Shown: positions 25,814 to 34,783, counted from the stretch's first letter. The stretch: DNA of 64,000 nucleotides from Shouchella clausii (GCF_001598215.1 NZ_BCXJ01000004.1:434001-498000); one strand, 5' to 3'. Program-made: numbers and translations. The notes: a model not told the origin generated them from the sequence alone.

Positions 25814-27415
25814 TTACAATTTAAACCGCTCCCCAAGCACTTTTCCAGCCAAATGGGAACGGATAGCCAAATAGAAGTAAACAAGTAAGCCAACGCCTAC
25901 GCTAACAAGTAAGACAATAAACGTCGTCACACGGGACAACTCTGGAAGTAAAGCTGCAAGCCCATTGTCAAATACCCATACAGCAACTCCCATAATAGCG
26001 GCAAATATAAAGATAAGCACCGTTCTCCGATAAATATACGTATAGTCGAACTTAGCAAATCGACCGATAAAATAAACATTTAAGGCAATGCCTACCCCGA
26101 AACCAATATAGGTTGTCCAAATGGCTCCATACGGACCGAACCATTTTAAGAATACATAAGTAAGCCCTAGTTTTAAAACAAGCCCAATGACAAGCGACAA
26201 AACGGCATTCCTTTGCCGATCCATTCCTTGCAAAATCGAACCAGTTACGGCATAAATAGAAAAAAACAACGTCGCCGGCGCATAAAAACCTAGCGTTTTC
26301 GCTCCTAGCTCCAAATTGGTGCCACCGAATAGGGCGAAATAAATCGGCTCTGCTAAAACGGACATACCAATTGCCGCCGGGATGCCGATAAATAAAATCA
26401 CTTGGTACGTTTGCGTAATATAGCTTTGTAAGAGCTTATTGTCTTGATTGACGTATGCTTTTGTAATCGTCGGCACTAACGTAATCGATAATGCCGTTGC
26501 CAGCGCCATTGGGATAAGGACAATTTTATGGGCTACTCCTGTTAAAGCGCCGACAAACGCTTTCGCTTGGCTGGCATACTCTGTCCCAGAAAGCGCCCCC
26601 TCAATGGAATATAAATCAACAGCCTGGAAAAAAGGAATCGCCAAGCCGACAAAAGAAAGGGGCAATGCATATGAAATGAGTTCCTTATACATGCTCGGAA
26701 GCGTTTGTCTTTCTTTGGCTGGGTGGCTTTGTACACGTGCCAAAATTGTAGGACGTTGTTTGAAATAAAAATAAAGCAAAGTAGCCATTCCGCCAATCCC
26801 GCCTACAAATGCGCCAAACGTCGCAAAACCGACCGCGCGCGGCAGATTGCCGCTGCCGATAGACATGACAGCAAACGAAGCCGCTAAAATAAAGACAACG
26901 CGGACAAGCTGCTCAACGACTTGCGAAACGGATGTTGGCACCATTTGTTGAAACCCTTGTAAATAGCCGCGCACAATCGCCATCATTGGAATAATAAGCA
27001 GCGCAAAACTAACCATGCGAATCACATAGACAACGTTATCAAACGTATACTGATCTGTTTCACTAGGTTGATAGCTAAGCGACGCAAGGGCAGGAGCGCC
27101 TAAAAACATGACTAGAAATGCAAGAAGGCCCGTAACGGCCATAAACCAGATTCCTGACTTGAACAAGCGGTGCGCTGTTTCATAATCGCCTAGGGCGTGG
27201 TACTTTGAAACATACTTAGACATGGCAACAGGCACGCCAAGCGTAGATAATGTAAGTAAAATCGAATACGGTGTGTAGCCATTTTGATATAGGGCATTCC
27301 CTTGCAAACCGACAAGTGCGGTAAAAGGGATGACATAAACAAAACCAATCAATTTTGACGTTAGCGTCGCCACGGTCAATACTTTCGTTCCTTGCATGAG
27401 CTTTGAAGCAGCCAT
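25814..27415 (-). CDS. ytgP: MurJ/YtgP lipid II flippase-type MOP exporter
   Basis: A 533-residue protein with about 14 hydrophobic segments in two similar halves, of the MOP superfamily. LTVATLTSKLIGFVYVIPF at the N-terminus, GVPVAMSKYVSKY and VRGYLQGFQQMVPT are typical of YtgP/SpoVB-type proteins; B. subtilis YtgP (MurJ) is 544 residues. The ATG at 27415 (MAASKLMQG) follows CGGGGGAAGTC; an in-frame GTG 27 nt upstream has no SD. Together with two SEDS genes downstream, it suggests a lipid II flipping and polymerisation cluster. Confidence 0.88.
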   Translation of the reverse strand: MAASKLMQGTKVLTVATLTSKLIGFVYVIPFTALVGLQGNALYQNGYTPYSILLTLSTLGVPVAMSKYVSKYHALGDYETAHRLFKSGIWFMAVTGLLAFLVMFLGAPALASLSYQPSETDQYTFDNVVYVIRMVSFALLIIPMMAIVRGYLQGFQQMVPTSVSQVVEQLVRVVFILAASFAVMSIGSGNLPRAVGFATFGAFVGGIGGMATLLYFYFKQRPTILARVQSHPAKERQTLPSMYKELISYALPLSFVGLAIPFFQAVDLYSIEGALSGTEYASQAKAFVGALTGVAHKIVLIPMALATALSITLVPTITKAYVNQDNKLLQSYITQTYQVILFIGIPAAIGMSVLAEPIYFALFGGTNLELGAKTLGFYAPATLFFSIYAVTGSILQGMDRQRNAVLSLVIGLVLKLGLTYVFLKWFGPYGAIWTTYIGFGVGIALNVYFIGRFAKFDYTYIYRRTVLIFIFAAIMGVAVWVFDNGLAALLPELSRVTTFIVLLVSVGVGLLVYFYLAIRSHLAGKVLGERFKL

Positions 27416-27568
27416 GACTTCCCCCGTTTCTACATCCTTCACATTTCATTCGTACGTTATTTCGACACGCCTCAAGACGAGGCGACCTCTTTCGCATTTT
27501 AGCATAGATTAACAAGAATTGCTTCTCTTTATAAAAACGATCGAAAAAGTTCATATCCTGCGCAGCCT

Positions 27569-27600
27569 AAAAACAGCCACCCTTTGGGGTGGCTGTTTTT
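27569..27600 (-). terminator. terminator of the yjbQ-lactonase operon
   Basis: AAAAACAGCCACC and GGTGGCTGTTTTT form a strong stem-loop with T-tract immediately past the lactonase stop. It also works for the plus strand. Confidence 0.9.
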
Positions 27601-27615
27601 ACTTGTTCTATTACG

Positions 27616-28473
27616 CTATTCCTGTGAGAGGTATGTGTGTGCCGGCAAGCCTGCACTTTCTACTCTGGCGGCAAATACACTGCCTCCTTCAGGCTCCCCT
27701 TGCTTGTTAGCTGTTGTTACATACAACGTCCTATAGTCTTCACCACCAAATGCACAAGAAGTTACATTCGTTGCTGGCACAACGACCTCCTCAAGTACAT
27801 TCCCGTTATCAGGATCTGCACAAATCACTTTACCAGCTCCATACAAAGCAATCCACAAATAGCCGTTTTCATCAATTGCCATCCCGTCTGGACGGCCATT
27901 ATAAGATCGATAAGGAATGTCAATCATTCGTGGTTCGGAAATTTGCCCTGTCTGTTCATCGAAATGGTAAGCTGTCGTGCGCGCACTCGCAGTTTCATTG
28001 TGGTAAAGCAGCCCCTTCTCTTCGTCCCACGCAAGCCCGTTTGAAATGGCAAGCCCGGAAATCACTTTGCTTATTTGGCCGTTATGGTCAAGGCAATAAA
28101 GGGCGCCAATCGGCGAATGGCAGTCAAACGCCATCGTTCCTGCCCATAACCTTCCAGCAGGATCGCATTTTGCATCATTAAAACGGAGCTGCTCCCCCCC
28201 TTGCGGCAAGAGGAAATAAGGCGTCAGCCGTTCTTCCTCATATAAGTATAGGCCATCCCCCATTGCAAGGACGAAACCGCCGCCAGCCTTTTTGACAACA
28301 GCTGACAGATGTTGTGCAAACGAAAGCTGTTGATCGTCTTTTGTCTTAGGGTTAAAGCGATGAAGCTTATAACCATCAATATCTACCCAGTAGAGAACTT
28401 GCTCTCCTTCATCCCATAAAGGGCCTTCTCCAAGAGCCGCCTTGCCGTTCCATACGGTTTCTGCCAGAATCAT
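27616..28473 (-). CDS. SMP-30/gluconolactonase family protein
   Basis: A 285-residue six-bladed beta-propeller lactonase: GEGPLWDEGEQVLYWVDI, FNDAKCDPAGRLWAGTM (metal-site Asn/Asp), SNGLAWDEE and GRPDGMAIDENGYLWIA are the family metal-binding strands. It should hydrolyse a sugar lactone such as gluconolactone. It begins 2 nt after the yjbQ stop, so they form one operon. Confidence 0.88.
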   Translation of the reverse strand: MILAETVWNGKAALGEGPLWDEGEQVLYWVDIDGYKLHRFNPKTKDDQQLSFAQHLSAVVKKAGGGFVLAMGDGLYLYEEERLTPYFLLPQGGEQLRFNDAKCDPAGRLWAGTMAFDCHSPIGALYCLDHNGQISKVISGLAISNGLAWDEEKGLLYHNETASARTTAYHFDEQTGQISEPRMIDIPYRSYNGRPDGMAIDENGYLWIALYGAGKVICADPDNGNVLEEVVVPATNVTSCAFGGEDYRTLYVTTANKQGEPEGGSVFAARVESAGLPAHTYLSQE

Positions 28474-28475
28474 AG

Positions 28476-28877
28476 TCAGCCCTCCATGACTTGGACAACA
28501 AATGACCGGTTTGCACGTGGTCCATCAAATTCACAAAAATAAATGCCTTGCCATGTGCCTAGCACAAGACGACCCTCGTCAATTAAAACCGTTTGGGACG
28601 GCCCTACAGTTGACGTTTTCAAGTGAGCCGCCGTATTTCCTTCCATGTGGCGGTCATGTGGGTGTTCCCACGGGAAAACTTCATCAAGGCGGCGCAAAAA
28701 ATCGACTACGACATCTGGATCAGCATTTTCATTGACGGTAATGCCAGCCGTTGTATGCAATGACTGGACGATAGCCATGCCTGAATGGACACCGCTTGCT
28801 TTGACAGCCGCTTCAACTTGGGCAGTAATGTCGATCATGTCACTATGTTTGCTTGTATCAATTGTATAACGGTTCAT
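28476..28877 (-). CDS. yjbQ: YjbQ/UPF0047 family protein
   Basis: A 133-residue protein with the YjbQ signatures [33 protein letters not shown] and [15 protein letters not shown]. Some members have weak thiamine-phosphate synthase activity; the physiological role is unsettled. The ATG at 28877 follows GGAAAGGTGG. It is first in an operon with the SMP-30 gene. Confidence 0.9.
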   Translation of the reverse strand: MNRYTIDTSKHSDMIDITAQVEAAVKASGVHSGMAIVQSLHTTAGITVNENADPDVVVDFLRRLDEVFPWEHPHDRHMEGNTAAHLKTSTVGPSQTVLIDEGRLVLGTWQGIYFCEFDGPRANRSFVVQVMEG

Positions 28878-29051
28878 GTGACCCACCTTTCCTTTTCTCA
28901 GCTCATTCCCTTCTAGTTTGCTACTTAATCAGGAGAACGACGATCAAGACTCCATCATAGAGGCTGTTCGATTGAAACAGAAATCTATACGACCGCCTAC
29001 ACTTTAGCTATCATCCAGTCAGCGTGCAAACCTTTTCCCAAAGGAGCACCA

Positions 29052-29084
29052 AAGCAAGCGAACCCATAACGGTTACGCTTGCTT
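29052..29084 (-). terminator. hairpin downstream of the M20 amidohydrolase gene
   Basis: AAGCAAGCG and CGCTTGCTT pair perfectly, with inner CC/GG pairs. On the minus strand a short TTT follows. It is 80 nt past the M20 stop. Confidence 0.55.
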
Positions 29085-29163
29085 AGACTGTAGCCAACAG
29101 GCTCATTCCGCTTTTTTCTTTCCTCAGCTGGCAATCGTTTTCAAGTAGTCTGAGTGTTCTTGT

Positions 29164-30345
29164 TTAGTGGCTACGCAAATACTGATTCGCAATGGCCAAA
29201 AACATTTCGCCAATATGGAAAAGTGCCCGTTCATCAAAATCAAAACGAGGGTGGTGATGAGGAAATTGCGTCCGTTCTTCTTCCGTCCGGCCGCCAACGT
29301 GGAAAAAGCACCCAGGCTTTTCTTCTAAGTAATAGGCAAAATCCTCGCCCCCAAGTGCCGCTGGCAACATTAATACATTACCTTCCCCAAAAACCTCTTT
29401 TGCCAAGTCGCGAATTAATTCTGTTTCTTTTTCGGCATTTACAAGCGGCGGATAGCCATTTAAATAATCAATCGTGCAAGTGACATGGCCGCCATGCTCC
29501 TTCCCAGAAACAATCGCCCGAATTTCTTCTTCTATGAAAGCGCGCGTTTCTTCTTGAAAGGTGCGGACTGTTCCTTCAATTCGCGCCGTATCTGCAATTA
29601 CGTTGAACGCTGTGCCTGCTTGGAAGACGCCAACTGTGACAACGGCCGTATCCATAGGATTGATGCGGCGGCTAACAATGGTTTGCAAATCATTGACAAG
29701 CTGGCTGCCAATCACAATCGAATCAATCGTCGAATGAGGATGGGCGCCGTGCCCGCCTTTTCCTTGTATATTCACAGTAAATGCATCAACTGCTGCCATA
29801 ACTGCTCCAGGGCTTGCATTTATTTGCCCAAGTGGAATTTGCGAGGATACGTGGGCGCCAAATACGGCATCAACCCCTTCTAAACATCTGTCAGCAATCA
29901 TTTCACGGGCGCCGCCAGGAGGTTTTTCCTCAGCGTGCTGGAACAAAAACACGATTGTCCCACGAAGCTCATCTACTTGGTCAAACAACGTTGCCGCAAC
30001 ACCTAACAAAGCAGCTGTGTGGCCATCATGCCCACAAGCGTGCATAACGCCTGGCTTCGTCGATGCATAAGAAACATCATTTTCTTCATGAATCGGCAAT
30101 GCGTCAAAATCAGCACGAAAAGCGATTGTCGGTCCTGGCTTTTTGCCGTGGAGCTTTGCTACCACACCGCGACCGCCTACCTGTTCGCGTATATCCGTAA
30201 ATCCAATTTCCTTTAATTTCTGTACGATAAAAGCAGGCGTTTCCACTTCCTCAAACGATAACTCTGGGTTTGCATGAAGATGCCTGCGCCATTCGATGAC
30301 TTGTGCTTGTAACGTTTCTAATTTCTTCGTTGCGATTCCTTCCAT
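29164..30345 (-). CDS. M20 family amidohydrolase
   Basis: A 393-residue M20D amidohydrolase: RRHLHANPELSFEE at the N-terminus, ACGHDGHTA (metal Cys/His), QHAEEKPPGG (catalytic Glu), GKGGHGAHPHSTID (dimerisation domain) and GGEDFAYY with a late His. The family removes acyl groups from N-acyl amino acids or related amides. ATG 30345 was chosen because GGAG lies 9 nt upstream, inside a longer open frame. It is a single gene. Confidence 0.88.
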   Translation of the reverse strand: MEGIATKKLETLQAQVIEWRRHLHANPELSFEEVETPAFIVQKLKEIGFTDIREQVGGRGVVAKLHGKKPGPTIAFRADFDALPIHEENDVSYASTKPGVMHACGHDGHTAALLGVAATLFDQVDELRGTIVFLFQHAEEKPPGGAREMIADRCLEGVDAVFGAHVSSQIPLGQINASPGAVMAAVDAFTVNIQGKGGHGAHPHSTIDSIVIGSQLVNDLQTIVSRRINPMDTAVVTVGVFQAGTAFNVIADTARIEGTVRTFQEETRAFIEEEIRAIVSGKEHGGHVTCTIDYLNGYPPLVNAEKETELIRDLAKEVFGEGNVLMLPAALGGEDFAYYLEEKPGCFFHVGGRTEEERTQFPHHHPRFDFDERALFHIGEMFLAIANQYLRSH

Positions 30346-30481
30346 TGCTTTCCACTCCAATCTCCAGATCTGTCCATCCTTTACTTCGCCTTAAAAACAG
30401 TTACCTCCTGCTTGTTTTGCCCTTTTGTTTTCTATTTTTTTGTGTACAATGGTAAGAGTGAAAAAAGTGAGGATGAAATGA

Positions 30482-31750
30482 ATGGACAACTACGATGTAA
30501 TCATAGTCGGCGGCGGCCCCTCTGGCCTGATGGCTTCTGTCGCTGCCGCTCAACAAGGGGCGCGGGTCCTCTTGCTCGATAAAGGCAACAAACTCGGTCG
30601 CAAACTCGCGATTTCAGGCGGGGGACGCTGCAATGTCACCAACCGGATGGAAAGGAAACAGCTGATTGAAAACATTCCAGGGAATGGCCGCTTTATGCAT
30701 AGTCCATTCGCTGTATTTGACAATGAATCGATTATCGCTTTTTTTGAAGGCTTAGGAATTCGCTTAAAAGAAGAAGACAGAGGACGGATGTTTCCTGTTA
30801 ACGATAAAGCACAAACTGTAGTCGACACACTGCTTGCACAAATCCGTAAACTTGATGTCACCATCCGTATGAATGCCCGAGTCGCCGACATTATCGTAGA
30901 AGACGGCAAAGCAGTTGGAGTAACACTTGAAGATGGGCAACATATTGGTACAAAAGCGCTGATTATCGCTACTGGCGGCAAGTCGGTGCCCCACACAGGA
31001 AGTACTGGCGACGGATATCCGTGGGCCAAAAAAGCCGGCCACACAATTACTGAGCTTTATCCGACGGAAGTGCCCATTACCCTTGCCGATTCCTTTATCA
31101 GCGATCAGTCTCTTCAAGGCCTGTCTTTACGCGGAATTGAACTAGCGGTACTGAGGCCAAACGGCAAAAAAATCATTTCCCATGAAGGCGACATGATTTT
31201 TACCCATTTCGGCATATCCGGTCCCGCGGCATTACGCTGTAGCCAGTTTGTTGTCAAGGCGCTGAAAAAGTTCAAAACGCCTACGATCCCAATGTCAATT
31301 AAGTTGTTCCCCGAACAATCGGCAGAGAGCCTTTTCCAAGCGCTCGTCAAACGGGCAAAGGCAGAGCCTAAAAAAACGTTAAAAACAGCGTTAAAAGGGA
31401 TGGCCCCTGAGCGATTGCTTTTATACTTATATGGGTCATTAGAGATCGATTCCAGTGAAATGTGCGCCAATACCCCACACGATGCCTTTCGAAAATTAGC
31501 ATCAGCATTAGATGCGTTTCCATTACATGCCGATGGGACATTGTCGATTGAAAAAGCATTTGTCACAGGTGGCGGCGTATCAATTAAAGAAATTGAGCCA
31601 AAAACGATGCACTCCAAAAAAACAACAGGCTTGTATTTTTGTGGGGAAGTGCTCGACATCCATGGCTATACAGGCGGCTTCAACATTACATGCGCTTTCT
31701 CGACTGGTTATACAGCCGGGCAGTCAGCAGCTCTTTTCGCAAAAGAATAA
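30482..31750 (+). CDS. ytfP: HI0933/BaiN-type FAD-dependent oxidoreductase YtfP
   Basis: A 422-residue flavoprotein with [13 protein letters not shown] (FAD loop), [18 protein letters not shown] (family signature), [21 protein letters not shown] and a C-terminal [26 protein letters not shown] motif. The catalysed reaction is not established. In B. subtilis, ytfP is next to ytgP, as here, with the M20 and lactonase genes in between. The last codons and the terminator are duplicated at 33321-33392. Confidence 0.88.
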   Translation: MDNYDVIIVGGGPSGLMASVAAAQQGARVLLLDKGNKLGRKLAISGGGRCNVTNRMERKQLIENIPGNGRFMHSPFAVFDNESIIAFFEGLGIRLKEEDRGRMFPVNDKAQTVVDTLLAQIRKLDVTIRMNARVADIIVEDGKAVGVTLEDGQHIGTKALIIATGGKSVPHTGSTGDGYPWAKKAGHTITELYPTEVPITLADSFISDQSLQGLSLRGIELAVLRPNGKKIISHEGDMIFTHFGISGPAALRCSQFVVKALKKFKTPTIPMSIKLFPEQSAESLFQALVKRAKAEPKKTLKTALKGMAPERLLLYLYGSLEIDSSEMCANTPHDAFRKLASALDAFPLHADGTLSIEKAFVTGGGVSIKEIEPKTMHSKKTTGLYFCGEVLDIHGYTGGFNITCAFSTGYTAGQSAALFAKE

Positions 31751-31806
31751 GTCAGTTTAAGTTGTAGCATCAGGCTCGTTTTAAATAGAGCCTGTTCTTT
31801 TATATC
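31735..31806 (+). repeat. ytfP 3' end direct repeat, left copy
   Basis: This covers the last ytfP codons, the stop and the terminator. It shares GCAAAAGAATAAGTCAG, TGTAG, ATCAG and AGAGCCTG with 33321-33392 in the same order and orientation. The two copies enclose the AT-rich toxin-like cassette. Confidence 0.8.
31771..31800 (+). terminator. ytfP terminator
   Basis: The stem CAGGCTC/GAGCCTG with a 10-nt loop is followed by TTCTTTTAT, 20 nt past the ytfP stop. Confidence 0.8.
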
Positions 31807-31842
31807 TCAAATTACTGGTCAAATCATTTATACTTATGATAT

Positions 31843-31868
31843 ATTCAATATTGTTAAAACAATTGAAT
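31843..31868. promoter_or_regulatory. interrupted palindrome in the toxin-like gene leader
   Basis: ATTCAA-TA-TTGTT-AA-AACAA-TTGAAT is a 26-nt inverted repeat ending 2 nt before the SD AAGGAGATG of the downstream gene. It may be a repressor operator or an RNA hairpin next to the ribosome site. Confidence 0.45.
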
Positions 31869-31882
31869 AAGGAGATGTATTA

Positions 31883-32620
31883 ATGAATAAGAAAATGAAA
31901 TTTGTTTCATTGCTACTATCTTTAATCCTTATTATTTCAACATTTTTACCAAATATGGCGATCGCGGAAAGAAATCAAGATTTCGACTATTCATATCAGC
32001 TTGATGAAGAGCCTCTAGTTGAAGAGTTACCTCAAGAATTACAGGAGCTTGAAGAAGAAATTGGTAGTTATCTTGATAGTTTTGATTACACAGAAGAAGA
32101 ATTCGAAAGTATGAGCGATGAAGAATTTGAAGAAGTTTATAATGAAATCTTTAATAATGAAGAGTTTCTTCATTTAGAACAACAATATGAAGAGCAATAT
32201 ACTCAATTTGAAAACGATCTAAACGGCGATGCCATTCAACCTTATGTTGCTCCAATCCTTGTCCCTATTGCGGCAGCTGCTGCAAGAGTGGCTTTACAAA
32301 CAATTGTTAAACATGGCACTAAAGTTGCTTCAAAATACTTAAAGAATAAATTAAAATCAGTTGGGAAGAATTATAAACTTATTTGGAATTCTAAGAATAA
32401 AAACGGCAAAATAACTTCTTTATTAAAGATTCAAAATAAGAAAACAAAACAAATTATCTTTAGAATTGATAATGGTACTATACCATTAAAGCCAGGTTCT
32501 TCGAAGTGGTACTGGCATTATCATATTGCTAACGGTAAAAACGGGATGAAACATCACTACTCTTTAAGATCATTAGTCCCTTCAAAACATAAGCCAGATA
32601 CAAGAACTACGTTATACTAA
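31883..32620 (+). CDS. secreted toxin-like protein (SAR2788-type resemblance)
   Basis: A 245-residue protein in four zones: a Sec signal peptide (residues 1-28, likely cut after AIA), a very acidic segment rich in Glu and Asp (30-118), a hydrophobic Ala/Val stretch (about 121-142, VAPILVPIAAAAARVALQ) and a very basic part (143-192). The C-terminus carries HYH (212-214) and HH (224-225). The pattern resembles an acidic pro-region holding back a cationic effector; I recall the SAR2788 putative-toxin family as similar, without a search. Base composition is far more AT-rich than the neighbours. SD AAGGAGATG lies before the ATG. It is paired tail-to-tail with a small gene. Confidence 0.6.
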   Translation: MNKKMKFVSLLLSLILIISTFLPNMAIAERNQDFDYSYQLDEEPLVEELPQELQELEEEIGSYLDSFDYTEEEFESMSDEEFEEVYNEIFNNEEFLHLEQQYEEQYTQFENDLNGDAIQPYVAPILVPIAAAAARVALQTIVKHGTKVASKYLKNKLKSVGKNYKLIWNSKNKNGKITSLLKIQNKKTKQIIFRIDNGTIPLKPGSSKWYWHYHIANGKNGMKHHYSLRSLVPSKHKPDTRTTLY

Positions 32621-32636
32621 AAGAAAGGCGAGGATT

Positions 32637-32987
32637 TTATTCCTCTCCTTCTTCATCTTTCTTCAACAGAGTTACCGGTGAGTACGGGGCATTCGGATCA
32701 TTTTTTGTGTTTATAAAATGAAAATGTTGATTATAATCTCCAAATTGCTCTGTATATGGCATTTCAAGAGATAAAAAGCTGTCCTCATTATCCACTAACG
32801 AAACATATAATGGATACCCCTCCTCATCTGATGGAAAAAAAACACCTTTGGCTTCCCCTTCTTTAAGGGCATGATCGATTAAATTCCTTAATTCTAGTAG
32901 CGCTTCTTTATTGCCTACAATAAATGACTCTTGATGATGGGTATGCTGAGCATATATATGCAGGTATTTATGATAATCCCAAGACAT
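32637..32987 (-). CDS. small acidic protein, candidate immunity partner
   Basis: A 116-residue soluble acidic protein beginning MSWDYHKYLHIYAQHTHH and ending in KKDEEGEE, with no signal peptide or membrane segment. The ATG follows AAGGGGGAG. It converges on the toxin-like gene with 16 nt between the stops, inside the same flanking repeats. I do not recognise its family; an immunity or antitoxin role is suggested only by location, size and charge opposite to the basic toxin end. Confidence 0.6.
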   Translation of the reverse strand: MSWDYHKYLHIYAQHTHHQESFIVGNKEALLELRNLIDHALKEGEAKGVFFPSDEEGYPLYVSLVDNEDSFLSLEMPYTEQFGDYNQHFHFINTKNDPNAPYSPVTLLKKDEEGEE

Positions 32988-33228
32988 TTATAACTCCCCC
33001 TTTTTACAAAACTTATTAATTAAAGTTTACCACTTTTTCTCCTTTTTTCAACTTTTATCAGATTAAACGAGGTGATTTGTAAAAGACAACTTCCCCTGAA
33101 TACTTGGTCGATAATCATCATGTCCTCCATTTCGACCAAAACTAAATCGCAAGAAACCATTTTTACTTTATTCTAGCTTTTTCATTCCGTTCTATCGAGA
33201 TATTCCAATTGACAACGAGTGATTCTAT

Positions 33229-33318
33229 CGACAACAATGTTGACGAGCTTCTCGGGAACAGTAATGACATTTCGAATCGTTTTCTCGCCGACAGCTACTT
33301 TAACTTTCTCACCAGTCC
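33229..33318 (-). pseudogene. scar of a leuS 3' end
   Basis: On the minus strand this reads GEKVKVAVGEKTIRNVITV then PEKLVNIVV, which matches the LeuS C-terminus encoded at 36250-36345 ([28 protein letters not shown]). Nucleotide identity is high but not complete. No other part of leuS is present. It joins the ytfP 3' copy at about 33319. Confidence 0.8.
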
Positions 33319-33320
33319 TT

Positions 33321-33392
33321 TTTTGCAAAAGAATAAGTCAGCTGTAAGCTGTAGTATCAGTCTCCCGTAAAACAGAGCCTGATGTTTTATCT
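33321..33392 (+). repeat. ytfP 3' end direct repeat, right copy
   Basis: A diverged copy of 31735-31806 that keeps GCAAAAGAATAAGTCAG and AGAGCCTGATGTTTTAT but no ytfP body. It lies 1.59 kb from the left copy and directly abuts the leuS scar. Confidence 0.8.
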
Positions 33393-33426
33393 TTTCCCAC
33401 CTTATTTAACGACAAATAAGAAAACA

Positions 33427-33460
33427 TCCATAAGGAATGTCGCTATTGCTTCCCTATGGA
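33427..33460 (-). terminator. terminator of the M20-DUF3100 operon
   Basis: TCCATAAGGAA and TTCCCTATGGA form a stem with a 12-nt loop; a T-rich tract follows on the minus strand. It is 26 nt past the last gene of the operon. Confidence 0.65.
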
Positions 33461-33485
33461 ATTTTTTTATTGAGATTCTTTTCAT

Positions 33486-33977
33486 TTATGATGCCATACG
33501 CAAACCAATCTCGGCTAGCACGGCACTTATCAAATATGTGCCTGTAAAAACGAAGATCGCCACAATCGCAATTTTCCAGGACAGCTTCCGCAACTCGACA
33601 AGGCGGTCAGCAATAGAAATGCCGGCATACGTTAAAATGGGCGTCGTTATTGACAAAAAATCAACTGCTTGAATGGCTTGGACGAATCCATCAAACAACA
33701 AACACAGGATGAGAGACGTAATGCTAACCCAGCCAAGGACAGGAAAATTTGCAATAAAGCCGATCGGAAGTTTTTTAGCTAAATCGCCAATAAACAAACC
33801 GATTAAGGAAAACAGCCAAAGCGAGCCGAGGCCTGCTATCGTCATCATCGAAATACTCCCGACCGATCCAGGGTGAAATAGAAGCTTCATGCTATGGGTA
33901 AAGAGAATCAACATGATACTAAGTAATAGAATTAGGCTCATTTTCATATAATTGTTTTTTACAATGAATGCTAGCAT
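33486..33977 (-). CDS. small polytopic membrane protein of the DUF3100 operon
   Basis: A 163-residue protein with about five hydrophobic segments (MSLILLLSIMLILF, SMMTIAGLGSLWLFSLIGLFIG, VLGWVSITSLILCLLF, a FLSITTPILTYAGISIAD segment and IAIVAIFVFTGTYLISAVLAEIG). Its ATG abuts the DUF3100 stop (TAAATG), with GGAGGG as SD inside that gene. It may be the second half of a split transporter together with the DUF3100 protein. I do not know its family with certainty. Confidence 0.75.
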   Translation of the reverse strand: MLAFIVKNNYMKMSLILLLSIMLILFTHSMKLLFHPGSVGSISMMTIAGLGSLWLFSLIGLFIGDLAKKLPIGFIANFPVLGWVSITSLILCLLFDGFVQAIQAVDFLSITTPILTYAGISIADRLVELRKLSWKIAIVAIFVFTGTYLISAVLAEIGLRMAS

Positions 33978-34766
33978 TTAGGACTCCCTCCGTGTCAGCG
34001 TGCGATACATGAACCGTTGCAAAGGAGCCGCCAAAAACACCATCGTAAACGTGCCAATAAAGCTTGTGAGTAGTTGGCTTGCCGAAGCATAAGCAAGAAT
34101 GAGGCTCTCTTTGTCTGGATGGCTTGCTACGAGTGATGAAGAGGCGCCTGTCATCATACTACCTGAACCAACGCCTGCAGAAATCGCCAGCGACTCAACA
34201 CTAAATCCGAAATGCAACAAAACTGGCGGCAAAATGCTAAAAAAGATCGCACCAAATAACGTACCGATAATGTAAAGCGACAAGACCCCTCTACCTTCGT
34301 CAGAGTTTAACGTATATTTTTCGGAAATATAGGCGAGTTCGCCTTCGCGCCCAATTCCAAGCGTGGCGCCAATCGCCTCACGCCGCAAACCAAGCAATAG
34401 TGCAGCAGGCAAGCCTAATAAAACTGTGCCTAAATTGCCAAATTCTTGGACAATAAAAATCCAGCCAATACTGAGGATTTCCCGGATTTGCGGGGCTACA
34501 TCTGCGCCGTAGCGAGCCATAAGTGGCAACATAATGATAATTAAATATGTGCCTGAAAAAGAAACATTGCTTTTACTGTAGACTTTTTTAAGGATTCCTT
34601 TACGAAAAATCGAAAACGCAAACACCATTGTAATTAAGATCGCAAATAATAGCGGTAAGAGGTTAATCGATAGGGAACCAATCGCAATGCTTTGAAAGCC
34701 AATCATTTCAGAGACGGCAATCACAATCAGAGAAAACAAAAGCAAATAAATAAATGTGCCTTTCAT
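33978..34766 (-). CDS. DUF3100 family membrane protein
   Basis: A 262-residue protein with about eight membrane segments. GLRREAIGATLGIGREGELAYISEKY and GVGSGSMMTGASSSLVASHPD are the kind of conserved loops expected for DUF3100. The SD AGGGGTG lies before the ATG, 17 nt after the M20 stop. Operon context points to import of a substrate for the upstream amidohydrolase, like AbgT with AbgAB, but the substrate is unknown. Confidence 0.8.
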   Translation of the reverse strand: MKGTFIYLLLFSLIVIAVSEMIGFQSIAIGSLSINLLPLLFAILITMVFAFSIFRKGILKKVYSKSNVSFSGTYLIIIMLPLMARYGADVAPQIREILSIGWIFIVQEFGNLGTVLLGLPAALLLGLRREAIGATLGIGREGELAYISEKYTLNSDEGRGVLSLYIIGTLFGAIFFSILPPVLLHFGFSVESLAISAGVGSGSMMTGASSSLVASHPDKESLILAYASASQLLTSFIGTFTMVFLAAPLQRFMYRTLTRRES

Positions 34767-34783
34767 AGTGCACCCCTGTTCGT

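Noticed and set aside
29084-29105. Possible fifth end of the MITE-like repeat (TTAGACTGTAGCCAACAG)
   Set aside because: Only 13-14 matches, no partner end and no inner sequence; chance or very decayed.
31114-31659. 181-codon minus-strand frame inside ytfP
   Set aside because: It is antisense to a well-supported flavoprotein gene and has no family features.
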